From assembly GCA_052435735.1 (NCBI GenBank), contig JBQVNB010000016.1, forward strand, positions 1 to 64,000: DNA of 64,000 bases, written 5' to 3'. Numbering within the stretch: position 1 is the first letter of the stretch; each line of letters starts with the position of its first letter. A program made the translations under genes and the position numbers. This document shows positions 7,433-15,861 of this stretch, piece after piece. Under the pieces are notes generated by a model that was not told the origin of the DNA, ran no database searches, and saw only the letters and a list, made by a program, of their open reading frames with translations. The stretch comes from Aliihoeflea sp052435735 (GTDB taxonomy: Bacteria; Pseudomonadota; Alphaproteobacteria; Rhizobiales; Rhizobiaceae).

Positions 7433-10283
7433 TGAGGCCCCCCCACAATACGCTGTTGGCAATGTACCTCGAGTTGGAGACCCGTCTCTCGGAAGTGCTT
7501 GACGGAAAGCTGATTGCCCAGGCCACGACGGGATCGGCATCCTTCAGTTCATCGACACCCGCGCCCTCGGGATCGAGCAGATAGAGCATGAGAAGACCGC
7601 GTTCCCGACGAGCCGGAAGGCCCGCTTCGGCGACGCCTTCTCCGAGTACGTGACGGATCTGTGGGCCTCTCGGTTCGGACGGCGGCTCCTTGCCTTCGTT
7701 TCGATCGGTGTCGTTGCGCCAGGTCTTCTGGCTGAGTTCGAGCGCTGCCTTCCATTCCGCCTCGGTCAGATCGATGGCCTGATCGCGAGGCGAGATCAGG
7801 GTCTTGATCGAATATCGATCGGTATGTTCGGTGGTGCGCTTGCGCTGGAGCATGTTGACCGAGCAACCGCCTACTTTGCGGTGCTTATCGTCCGGACCAC
7901 TGTCCTTCCCTATCAGCGCGACGGTCCAGCTCGTGAGCTCGCGATCCTTATTCATTTCCTCGATAAAGTCCGCAATCAGCGGACTCATTATCCGGAAGCT
8001 GGCGGGATGGGTCCTGTAATCCCGGAGGAACGAGATTACGCTCAGAGCTGGCACGTTGCGCCACAGGTGACCGTTCCTCTTTTGACCATCCGGCACAAAG
8101 TGCTGATGGTTCAGGTCCTTCGATAGGCCAAGTGCACCGATGAACCGATCCGTAGCCTTGAAGTTCGCCGTGATGTCGTCCTTGCGATTGGGAAACACGA
8201 TGGTCTGCAGAAGATCGCCCGAATATGTCAGCTGCATAGCGCGAGCGTTCCTCATCTTGGCCCGCGAAGTCACGGTCAGAACGGAGTGCGATTTTACGCG
8301 CAGGCCAAACTGTTTGGGCGTGGCGCCGGCTGCGACCATGTTGTCGAACTCCTGACGCAATTCTTCGGCGGCATCGGCGATATGGCCGAACCACTCCACC
8401 ATTTCCTGCGACGTGTAGAGGCGACAGACATCGAGGTAGCCGTCGCGGTAGCCGAACCAGCGCCCCATCTGCATGAGTGTGTCGTACATGCGTGCGGTTC
8501 GAAGGAAGTAGCTCGTGCAGAGACCTTCGAGCGTCAGACCGCGCGCCAGCTTGTCGCCGCCGATGGCAATCACCTTGAGGCCAGTGCCATCATTCTCGGC
8601 ATAGTCGAGTGCGTCCTTCGCCGTCCCGTTGATCTCGCGCACGCGAATGTCGGACAGGACGTCAGGGAGGACGGCACGAATGTCCGCCCACGAGAAGTCC
8701 TCCCGCGTTTCTCCTTCGACGAGCGCAAAGCGGATTCTCTTCATGCCTTGCAGGAAGGTTTTTTCATATTCCTTGCGCATCGACGCCTCGAGGCCCGCAA
8801 GCTCGATACCGCGGGTGTAGCGGCCCTTCAGATCCCGCACGTACTCTGCGACTTGGTTGACGACAGCGTTCTGTACGGAGGTGAAGCGGGTAACGTGGAT
8901 GAGCATCGAGGAATGTTTGCTGCCCTGTCCGCGCAGCTTCCGCACCGCACAGGCATAGATGAAGGAACGAATCGCTTCTGCGAGCGAGTCCGGCACACGA
9001 TCCTCTCCCTGCCATCGCGGCCGATAGCCGTTCTTGTGTCGTGGCGGCATCCACGGCTGAAACTCGCCGTCCGACAATGGACGCACCAGGGGCAGGTCTT
9101 CGGGCGTGCTGGAAGCCGATCCGAAGACGCGACCCGGCCCAACATAGTTCGATGGTGCCGCAAGGCTTGTGATGAAGGCTGCCGGAAAGAGGTCCGGTCC
9201 GTGTTCCTGTGTCTCCCCGCGGTCATGAATGAAGATGTTCGCAAAGGGCGTTGCCGTATAACCGACATAGGCCTTCCGCGAGTAATGGTGGAGGATCGAC
9301 CGGATCAACCTGTTGATGGTCTTGGGCTCATGTTCGAGATCGGGGTTGCCAAACTCGTCTACGACATCTTCACCGGTGTCGACCGATCCGTGGTCGGACT
9401 CGTCGTCGATCACCAGCAGCGGCAGGTTGGTGACGAGTTTGCGACCGGTTTCGGGGTCGACGTGATTGGCCACACGGTTGCGGATCCAGTGCAGCAGGCG
9501 CTCCAGCACAGTCTTGTTCTTCTTTACGACGAACAACCACGGTCGCTGTTCCGGGCTGATGTTCATCTTCGCGGCAACGGCCGTGTTGAAGTCGCCCTTG
9601 TCGCTCCGGTTCGTTGCAGCATTGGGACGGACCGACATGTCCTTGTCGATCAGTCCGACCCCCACTGCTGGGAGCTCGTCAGCATCCGCGATGGTGGCAA
9701 AACCGAGAAACCCCTCGTCCAGGCGGATCTGGGTCTGTGCTCTCAGGTTGTTGTGCAGTCCGGCGAGCACGATGATGATCTTGTAGCCTGCGTCCGCGGC
9801 CTTGCAGATCAGTCCGGTATAATTGCCAGTCTTCCCCGACTGAACGTGGCCCACAACCAGTCCGCGACGATCCCAGGCACCTTCTCGGGTCGGGTCCTCG
9901 AGCTGTGAAAGGACTTCGTCAGTGGCGACGTCGAGGGCGTCGAGCGCCGTCCACGGGATGCGCGCTTCCATGTACTCTGAGTAGCGCTGCCAATAGGTCC
10001 AGCCCTTCTTCCTTTCTGCATCAAGCCAGGCGACATGGTCTTCGCCGCTCGAGAGGGTGGCGTTCTGGCCCACGGTTCGGCTTGATCGGCGGATCAGTTC
10101 GTCAACGAGCGCGTCCCGATCAACAAGAGCGAAGTCGTCCTCCATCATGATCGACAGCTTCGTCAGCTCCTTATCGATCATTTCCGGCGTGACAGGGCGC
10201 TGAGCGCGTTCCGCGGCAAGGCGGAGCATGTTCTGAGCCATGGAAAGGATTGAATCGAAGGCCTTCTGATTTGAAATCGTCAT
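7416..10283 (-). CDS. Z1 domain superfamily-II helicase-like ATPase
   Basis: This 955-residue protein carries the Z1 domain (PF10593) and SF2 motor motifs: GHVQSGKT (Walker A, 145-152), LAGLHNNLRAQT (Ia), VIDDESDH (motif II variant, 293-298), GYTATPFAN (III, 341-349), GGDKLARGLTLEG (motif V) and QMGRWFGYR (motif VI with arginine fingers). The DDES form of the Walker B box is typical of Z1 proteins. It is expected to translocate on or remodel DNA using ATP. The start overlaps the GHKL stop by ATGA and the 3' end overlaps DUF4420 by 17 bp. Z1 proteins are known partners of MutL/MORC-like ATPases and REase-fold nucleases in predicted restriction systems. Confidence 0.93.
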   Translation of the reverse strand: MTISNQKAFDSILSMAQNMLRLAAERAQRPVTPEMIDKELTKLSIMMEDDFALVDRDALVDELIRRSSRTVGQNATLSSGEDHVAWLDAERKKGWTYWQRYSEYMEARIPWTALDALDVATDEVLSQLEDPTREGAWDRRGLVVGHVQSGKTGNYTGLICKAADAGYKIIIVLAGLHNNLRAQTQIRLDEGFLGFATIADADELPAVGVGLIDKDMSVRPNAATNRSDKGDFNTAVAAKMNISPEQRPWLFVVKKNKTVLERLLHWIRNRVANHVDPETGRKLVTNLPLLVIDDESDHGSVDTGEDVVDEFGNPDLEHEPKTINRLIRSILHHYSRKAYVGYTATPFANIFIHDRGETQEHGPDLFPAAFITSLAAPSNYVGPGRVFGSASSTPEDLPLVRPLSDGEFQPWMPPRHKNGYRPRWQGEDRVPDSLAEAIRSFIYACAVRKLRGQGSKHSSMLIHVTRFTSVQNAVVNQVAEYVRDLKGRYTRGIELAGLEASMRKEYEKTFLQGMKRIRFALVEGETREDFSWADIRAVLPDVLSDIRVREINGTAKDALDYAENDGTGLKVIAIGGDKLARGLTLEGLCTSYFLRTARMYDTLMQMGRWFGYRDGYLDVCRLYTSQEMVEWFGHIADAAEELRQEFDNMVAAGATPKQFGLRVKSHSVLTVTSRAKMRNARAMQLTYSGDLLQTIVFPNRKDDITANFKATDRFIGALGLSKDLNHQHFVPDGQKRNGHLWRNVPALSVISFLRDYRTHPASFRIMSPLIADFIEEMNKDRELTSWTVALIGKDSGPDDKHRKVGGCSVNMLQRKRTTEHTDRYSIKTLISPRDQAIDLTEAEWKAALELSQKTWRNDTDRNEGKEPPSEPRGPQIRHVLGEGVAEAGLPARRERGLLMLYLLDPEGAGVDELKDADPVVAWAISFPSSTSERRVSNSRYIANSVLWGGLNDWVD

Positions 10284-11782
10284 TGCGTGTCTTTCGCTTC
10301 AAGGGCTGCAACCAGATCAAGGTGCCGGTCGAATGGGGGCGTACGACCAAGCCGCTCGCGCGCCTCGGTCGGGCTGAGCCCGCGGAACTTCACCAACGCT
10401 TCAAACAGCGAGGACAGAGTCTCCATGACTTCGTAGTCTGCCGCTCCGGTGAAACCAGTTCTCGGCGTCTCCTTGTCTTCCGCTGTATCCAGCCAGATGC
10501 GCTGCACGGGAACTGTCTCCTCGATCAGCCTCAGAAGAGCGAGGATATCGGGCTTGAGTGAACCGGCGCGATCGAGGATCGAGGCGACAAGATCATGGTC
10601 ACGAGCGATCCGGTAAGACGTCCCTTGTGCCGACCGCCGCACTTGCCAGGCTTCGGCGACTGCGTTCGAGCGCGCGCCTGCGACCGGGGTGACGTGTCCC
10701 CGGTGTGCGAAGACTCGCCGCGCCGTGTCGCGTGTTTCTGTTGCCAGACGGTGAAGCTGGGGTCGCAGGCGCACCGGGGGGCTGGCCGTCGATTTCAGGA
10801 CATTGATCTTCCAATCGGCATCCGCGCTGTTCGGTATGTCAAGCCTGATACGGGCGAGCCTGTGGGCTTCATCACGCGGCCATGGCTTGCCGCCGTCGCC
10901 GAGGCCAAGCCACCCCCCTGCGAGAAGGAGACGCCTGTTGCGGTACACGTAAAAGCCCTCTTGCTGTGTCCATCCTCCAAGCCCCGCCGCGACTTCCTGT
11001 TCGGCAGGCTTGAGCATATCGCGATGCGGAAGGACGTGGCATTGCACAGTCACACCGGTGGTGTGGAGTATCCGATACTCGGGGCTTTCGAGCGCCTTGC
11101 CGGGATGACCGGTGAGGTACGGATCCCAAGGCTTCAATCCTCTGCCATTGAGAGCCAGCCGAAGCTTGGGCAGTTGGCCATCGAGAAGTCGATGGAAGGT
11201 CATCGCAAGATGCGCTTCCACGCGATCCGCGAGCTCGATCATGTCGGCGGCCGTGAAGCCATCGGTCACGATACGGTCCAGTTTCTCCCACAGTACGACG
11301 GTGCCGTGGGCCATCTGATCCAGCGGCTCAAGCAGATGCTCTGATCCCGGCGCCGGCCCCTCGAAGAGCGGCCATTCGGCCCCAGGTTCCTGACCGATGA
11401 GATCGAGGTCCCAGCGCAAGCAGACGACCGCTCCACCATTCTTCCGACTGGCGACGGTAAGGCGACGAGCCTGAGAGAAGCTGGCCGTCTTCAAGCCGAG
11501 CCCGAAGCGCCCGAGGTCGGTGGCGGCGCGTTCAGCCCTCGGATCGCGAGCGCCAAGGCGCATGCCGGCCTCCAGAGCCGCGTCATCCATGCCGTCGCCG
11601 TCATCGACGATTCTTACGCAACTCTCTGGACCGGCCCACTCAAGATGAACGGCGACGTCGCGCGCATTTGCGGCGATGGAATTGTCGACCAGATCGGCAA
11701 GTGCGGTGGGAGGCGCGTAGCCGAGTCCACGAAGGGACTCAAGCATCGACCCGGCATGAGGAGGAGCATTCCTTACACCCAT
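10280..11782 (-). CDS. GHKL (HSP90/MutL/MORC-like) ATPase
   Basis: The N-terminal half has the Bergerat ATP-binding fold: N-box TALADLVDNSIAANA (27-40), G1 VDDGDGM (59-65) and G2 LGRFGLGLKTASFSQ (90-104). It lacks histidine-kinase dimerisation/phosphoacceptor features, so it groups with MutL/MORC-type ATPases. Iyer, Abhiman and Aravind (2008) linked this class to restriction-like operons with Z1 helicases and endonucleases, and proposed them as ancestors of eukaryotic MORC proteins. The gene starts 4 bp after the sigma-factor stop and its own stop overlaps the Z1 start (ATGA). An ATP-gated DNA clamp that licenses the nucleases is a reasonable inference. Confidence 0.9.
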   Translation of the reverse strand: MGVRNAPPHAGSMLESLRGLGYAPPTALADLVDNSIAANARDVAVHLEWAGPESCVRIVDDGDGMDDAALEAGMRLGARDPRAERAATDLGRFGLGLKTASFSQARRLTVASRKNGGAVVCLRWDLDLIGQEPGAEWPLFEGPAPGSEHLLEPLDQMAHGTVVLWEKLDRIVTDGFTAADMIELADRVEAHLAMTFHRLLDGQLPKLRLALNGRGLKPWDPYLTGHPGKALESPEYRILHTTGVTVQCHVLPHRDMLKPAEQEVAAGLGGWTQQEGFYVYRNRRLLLAGGWLGLGDGGKPWPRDEAHRLARIRLDIPNSADADWKINVLKSTASPPVRLRPQLHRLATETRDTARRVFAHRGHVTPVAGARSNAVAEAWQVRRSAQGTSYRIARDHDLVASILDRAGSLKPDILALLRLIEETVPVQRIWLDTAEDKETPRTGFTGAADYEVMETLSSLFEALVKFRGLSPTEARERLGRTPPFDRHLDLVAALEAKDTQ

Positions 11783-11786
11783 CCCG

Positions 11787-13973
11787 TCACATCCCCAGCA
11801 ATTCCTGGAGCCGGCGCTTGCGGCCCGGGTGGGAAAGACGATCGAGGCCCCTTGCTTCTATCTGACGAATGCGCTCGCGCGTCACGCCGTAGATCTGGCC
11901 GATTTCCTCGAGGGTCATGTCGGAATCGCGCCCGATACCAAAGCGCATCCGGATCACATCAGCCTCACGTTCCGGCAGATCAGCCAGTGCGTCTGTCACG
12001 ATCCTTTCGGTTTCTGCTTGGTCGAAGACATCCACTTCTGAAGGGTTGGTCAGCAGGTTGTCCCAGTCGTCAAGGCTTGCGGGATACTCGGCTTCACGCG
12101 GGATGCTGCGGAACTGTCTGACCTCGTTAATTGTCCATTCCAGCTCTTCGCCGAGTTCGAAATCGGAGACGGCGCCCCCGACCCGAACGTCCAGCCTCTC
12201 TAGGGCGCGATCAAGCTTGGTAATCTTCTCGCTCCGATGCACGGGGATGCGAATCGCCGCGCCTTCATCAGCGCGCCATCGCGTGACGGCCTGCCGCATC
12301 CAGTAAGTGGCGTAGATGAGGAAGCGATAACCACGTTCGGGATCGAATCGCTTTGTGGAACGCTGCAGACCCATGAACGCCACTTGGAAGACGTCCTCTG
12401 GATCCTCGCCTTTCTCCACATTCCGCGAAGCAAACCGCCGGACGTAAGGCAGATGCTCGCGGATTAGGTGCTCGGTAGCAGATTCGGAAATCAGTATTTC
12501 GGCCTCCAGCTGACTGGCCTCGGCTTGGCGCGCTGGGAACTGTTCCAGTCTGCGAACCAACTCCTTGTGGAATGCCAGAGAGAGATCCAGTGCCTCGAGC
12601 GCAGCAAGCGCCACTCTTCGTCGTTTGCCATCCATCACCCGGCCAGTAGTGTGCCACGACCACAGCGCGTCCGCGGCGGCCATTACTTCGGAGGTCTCCG
12701 CATGGCCCGGGCGTGAAGGAATGATGGTTCTCAGAGAGACCGAGGCGGGGTCTCGCGAACCGTCGCGGATGCTGTCCATAACGTCGAGGATCGTTTCGAC
12801 CGCGGTCTCGGAAGCCAGGATGCCCAGCTGGAGTGCCTGCTTGGCCCGCATCATGGGCTCCAGCAATTGCAGCTCTTCTGATTTCACCATGAGAAAGCGT
12901 TGTGTACCGGGCAGCCGCGTCCGACGTGAAAGTGCTGCCTCGATCGCGTCAGCGAGGTCGTCGGACGAAGTATCCAAAACGGCGTCCCAGCGATCGGCAT
13001 CGTGCCCTGTCACCTGATCGAGGTCGAAGCCCGCTGCTTCCAGGTTGCGTTGGAGATTGATGCGCAGTTCCTCGAGATCACCATTCCCTCCGGAATCGGC
13101 GACAAGGCGGTCGATATCGTCGAGGGAGCAATGTCCCTTGGCCAGAATCTCCTCTGCCCAGCTAAAGCAGAGGTCCGGGTCGATCGACATCCGCGTGCCG
13201 GTCTGAACGATTGCTCGTTTGACCGATTGTCGGCCGCGGTTGCGGACCTGCAGGAAGTCACTCTCTGAACCGTAATCGGCCGCCACCCCAGCACTGGAGC
13301 CAATGCCTTCTCCGGCAATCGGCGCAGATGAAAGGTCGAGATCCCAATCCCCGTCCTCGTCATCCGAAACCACGGGTGACGAACCGACGAACGCTACGAA
13401 TATCCCCGATGCCGTATCGCCCGCATACTGATCGAAGAAGTCCTCTGGTTCTGCCTCAGCCTCGAAAGTCAGCAGGTCATCCAAATCGTCGGTCCTGTCG
13501 GCTGACTCCGTCTCCTGCATCACAGCGAAATGGTGCTCCGGAACTGCATCGGGCCTGGTAACGACAGTCTCGACCACAAGCGAAATCTCGCGCTCGCCAA
13601 CCGTCACCGTTTCCGTCTCCTGAGACCCCTCAACAAGCGAAGACAGAAGCTGCGCGGCAAGACCGTGACCTTCGGCAAATGCCACACCCGCAGGTGTCTG
13701 TCGGTCGTGGTTCAGTGCGCCGGGGTCGACACCCGACCGAATGAAGAGATCGCAAACGGCCAAGTTGCCCATGCGCGCGGCAAGGTGGAGCGGTGTATCT
13801 CCCTTCGGGTCGGTCGCGTGAAGGCGAGAAGATGCCGCAAATTGGGCAAGCCTCTCGAGTTTGCCTTCGGCGATCAGCCGGATCTCGAAGGGCCCAAGAA
13901 AATGGCTTTCAGGTTCGCTCGTCGCCTGGTCGCGATTTCCAAATATGCGGGACAGTTTATCCATGATCTTCAT
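11787..13973 (-). CDS. Ankyrin-repeat / sigma-70 fusion protein
   Basis: The 728-residue protein joins two modules rarely seen together. Residues about 50-110 hold ankyrin repeats (GDTPLHLAARMGNLAVCDLF, then QTPAGVAFAEGH). An acidic linker and a helical region follow. Residues about 497-728 form a complete sigma2-sigma3-sigma4 set: FDPERGYRFLIYATYWMRQA (regions 2.3-2.4), ADLPEREADVIRMRFG (4.1) and TLEEIGQIYGVTRERIRQIE (4.2), very close to RpoD. ATG 13973 has GGGAGG seven bases upstream. The start lies inside the WYL gene (17-bp overlap) and the stop is 4 bp before the GHKL gene, so it is integral to the defence operon. Ankyrin sensing coupled to promoter choice is inferred, not shown. Confidence 0.92.
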   Translation of the reverse strand: MKIMDKLSRIFGNRDQATSEPESHFLGPFEIRLIAEGKLERLAQFAASSRLHATDPKGDTPLHLAARMGNLAVCDLFIRSGVDPGALNHDRQTPAGVAFAEGHGLAAQLLSSLVEGSQETETVTVGEREISLVVETVVTRPDAVPEHHFAVMQETESADRTDDLDDLLTFEAEAEPEDFFDQYAGDTASGIFVAFVGSSPVVSDDEDGDWDLDLSSAPIAGEGIGSSAGVAADYGSESDFLQVRNRGRQSVKRAIVQTGTRMSIDPDLCFSWAEEILAKGHCSLDDIDRLVADSGGNGDLEELRINLQRNLEAAGFDLDQVTGHDADRWDAVLDTSSDDLADAIEAALSRRTRLPGTQRFLMVKSEELQLLEPMMRAKQALQLGILASETAVETILDVMDSIRDGSRDPASVSLRTIIPSRPGHAETSEVMAAADALWSWHTTGRVMDGKRRRVALAALEALDLSLAFHKELVRRLEQFPARQAEASQLEAEILISESATEHLIREHLPYVRRFASRNVEKGEDPEDVFQVAFMGLQRSTKRFDPERGYRFLIYATYWMRQAVTRWRADEGAAIRIPVHRSEKITKLDRALERLDVRVGGAVSDFELGEELEWTINEVRQFRSIPREAEYPASLDDWDNLLTNPSEVDVFDQAETERIVTDALADLPEREADVIRMRFGIGRDSDMTLEEIGQIYGVTRERIRQIEARGLDRLSHPGRKRRLQELLGM

Positions 13974-14817
13974 GAATAACCTCCCTGTTGAGAAGTACGA
14001 TCTGCTGGTCTTCTGGCTTCCTCGCGCCAAGATCAGTATCGAGCCCGAGACGCCTCAGAACGTAATACAACAGTGCACGTCGGACCTTGATCTTCGCCTT
14101 GCCGCCACTCATCTCGTAGTCGAGCGCGATGATCTTAGCTTGAGTTTCCGACAGTTCGGGGTGGGGCCCGACCTCCAGGGTAACTTCGGTATTCCAGTCG
14201 CGGTCGTCCTCCGCAGGCACTTCGCTGTCCCGGGACCCGCGAATCTCCAGTATCCGCGAGAGCAGGAAGTCCTTGAACGCCTCGTCCGTCAGGCAGAACG
14301 CACGTGTGTGCCAGCGGAACCCGTCGAACCCGATAGCGTGCGGAGCGATCCAACGCCAACGCGGCTCCGGACTGGACAGGGACTGGTACTTCACCTCGAT
14401 CGATTCGGAACGTCGTATGGCGCCCACCACCGATTGGAGGGTCACCGGATTGACGCCGCGCACAGGCGTCGGCGTGGAGGCAAAGGGCGTCAGTTCGGCG
14501 ATCCATGAGTCCTCGCGGTCGAGGATACCGTCCGCTACCGACTGAAGCTGCGCGAGGTAGCGGCTTGCGTCCGGTTCGAGGAATCGGGGCTTGAATGCGG
14601 GGCCACAGACGTAGGTCCTCGCGCTCTTGTCGTAGACCATGTTGTCGGGTGCGAAGCCGATGTAGCGTTTCAGGTCAGTGGACGCTTGGTTCACCGATAC
14701 CCCGAACTGGTCCATCAGGTCGCTGCGGTTCACATGTCCTTCCCAGAATAGGCGGAACTCAATGAACTCGAGACGCTGCTCGACTCCCCAGCGAAGTTCG
14801 GATCGCTCGTCGTCCAC
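13957..14817 (-). CDS. WYL-domain transcriptional regulator, BrxR/CapW type
   Basis: The 286-residue protein has an N-terminal winged helix (LEFIEFRLFWEGHVNRSDLM, then FGVSVNQASTDLKRYI), a WYL domain (about 120-205, ending with a FRWHTRAFC segment) and a C-terminal extension. BrxR and CapW proteins of this architecture repress BREX and CBASS operons and are thought to release on infection. GTG 14817 is favoured: GGGGAG lies 5 bases upstream, the family alignment starts there, and an inverted repeat at 14838-14856 would otherwise be coding. ATG 14862 and TTG 14907 are alternatives. As first gene of the operon it likely autoregulates the whole island. Confidence 0.87.
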   Translation of the reverse strand: MDDERSELRWGVEQRLEFIEFRLFWEGHVNRSDLMDQFGVSVNQASTDLKRYIGFAPDNMVYDKSARTYVCGPAFKPRFLEPDASRYLAQLQSVADGILDREDSWIAELTPFASTPTPVRGVNPVTLQSVVGAIRRSESIEVKYQSLSSPEPRWRWIAPHAIGFDGFRWHTRAFCLTDEAFKDFLLSRILEIRGSRDSEVPAEDDRDWNTEVTLEVGPHPELSETQAKIIALDYEMSGGKAKIKVRRALLYYVLRRLGLDTDLGARKPEDQQIVLLNREVIHEDHG

Positions 14818-14837
14818 CGCGGCTCCCCAGCCCTTAT

Positions 14838-14856
14838 GCGCATGGAAACTATGCGC
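14838..14856 (-). promoter_or_regulatory. Inverted-repeat operator candidate for the WYL regulator
   Basis: GCGCAT-N7-ATGCGC is a perfect inverted repeat 20 bp upstream of the preferred GTG start and downstream of the predicted -10 box. Its placement fits steric repression by a dimeric BrxR/CapW-type protein. The motif also contains TATGCGC as a direct repeat. Binding is inferred. Confidence 0.45.
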
Positions 14857-14878
14857 GCCCATTTTCTGGGTTGTCGTG

Positions 14879-14907
14879 AGGCTAGCCAGGGGATTGTGAT
14901 CTGGCAA
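14879..14907 (-). promoter_or_regulatory. Predicted promoter of the defence operon
   Basis: On the minus strand TTGCCA (14907-14902) and TAGCCT (14884-14879) are separated by 17 bp, a fair sigma70-type match (5/6 and 3/6). Transcription would begin near 14872, upstream of the inverted repeat at 14838-14856. The RpoD-like sigma factor of the operon could recognise such a promoter, making autoregulation possible. Confidence 0.35.
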
Positions 14908-14937
14908 TGGAAATGCTTCTCATTCAGCAACAATCCC
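14890..14937. promoter_or_regulatory. Long-spaced inverted repeat flanking the -35 region
   Basis: GGGATTGT (14890-14897) and ACAATCCC (14930-14937) are perfect 8-bp inverted copies 40 bp apart, on either side of the predicted -35 box. The helical spacing (about four turns) would suit two protein dimers or looping by the WYL regulator, but a chance match is not excluded. Confidence 0.3.
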
Positions 14938-15259
14938 AAACGACGCGAGCAGCCGCTACAAGGCCGAGGCCTAAGTGCTTCGCCCGCAAAGGATTTCGCA
15001 GCATCCAGTTCGGTTTGAGGAACGACCGCGCCCAACCGGGAATCGACCTACGGCAGCATCCGGCCCAGAACCGCCTCGACGGATAAGTAGCTGTAGAGGC
15101 GACAATTTTGCAACCCTCAGAAGTACAGCGTCGCGCTGAAACAATCTCCCGCAGCGCCGGCTTAGTTGTCATCGCCGTGAGAAACCTAGAGAAGGTTGGA
15201 TATCAGGCCCACTCCCTCCGCCAAGTTCGCCCGCGGGATGCAGCGGTCGATCGAACCCA
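14938..15259. other. Intergenic boundary between defence island and relic region
   Basis: I see no supported gene in these 322 bases. Short frames have no recognisable composition. The only local structure is a small inverted repeat AGGCC-GA-GGCCT near 14961-14972. The stretch marks the transition from the defence operon to decayed iron-transport genes and may hold one end of the island. Confidence 0.5.
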
Positions 15260-15860
15260 TCAGTCGTAGAACAGGCAGATGCGCTTGCCGTCCCGTTCAA
15301 GGACTTTGATCCTCATGTCGTAGATTTCCTGCAGCACATCTTGCCGGATCAATTCGTCTGACGTGCCCTGCCGGCAAATTCGGCCATTCCGCAATGCGAC
15401 GATGTGATCGGAGTACCAGGATGCGAAATTGATGTCGTGGAGAACCACCACGACGGTCTTGCCCAGATCGCGGCAGGCTTCGCGCCAGAGGCGCATCATG
15501 GCGGCGGCGTTTTTCATGTCGAGGTTGTTCAAGGGTTCGTCGAGGAGGACGTAGTCGGTATCCTGCGCCAGGACCATGGCGACGAAGGCGCTGGCGCTGG
15601 CCGCCGGAGAGCTCGTCCAAGAAGCGGTCGGAGAGATCGGCGAGGGCGAGGTAGTCGAGCGCACTTGCGACCTTGGCGGCTTCCTTTTCGTTCGGCCGGC
15701 CCCTGGAATGGGGATAGCGGCCGAAGGCGACGAGATCGCGTACGGTCAGGCGGGCGGTCATGTGGTTGTCCTGCCGCAGGATGGCGAGGCGGCGGGCGAG
15801 TTGGTCGCTCGGCGTCGTCACGACATCGAGCCCGTCGACCGTCACGTGCCCGGCGTCCAT
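15260..15860 (-). pseudogene. Truncated, frameshifted siderophore ABC transporter ATP-binding gene (FecE/FhuC type)
   Basis: Two minus-strand frames together give one ABC ATPase. The first reads LAILRQDNHMTARLTVRDLV (Q-loop region) through LDELSGGQRQR (signature). After a frameshift near 15600 the second continues AFVAMVLAQDTDYVLLDEPL (Walker B), then VVVVLHDINFASWYSDHI (H-loop), to a proper C-terminus. The N-terminal part with Walker A is missing upstream of 15860, where sequence similarity jumps to a TonB receptor on the other strand. The DNMHT-like and HDIN motifs are typical of ferric-siderophore/heme importers. The gene cannot make a working ATPase. Confidence 0.85.
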
Positions 15861-15861
15861 G

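Noticed and set aside
8286..9908. 540-codon plus-strand frame
   Set aside because: It is antisense to the Z1 gene, whose motifs and overlaps with neighbours are unambiguous; the antisense protein has no recognisable domain.
13010..13363. Separate gene within the sigma factor linker
   Set aside because: Same-strand frame overlap only; no motif, and the linker frame of the ankyrin-sigma gene is uninterrupted.
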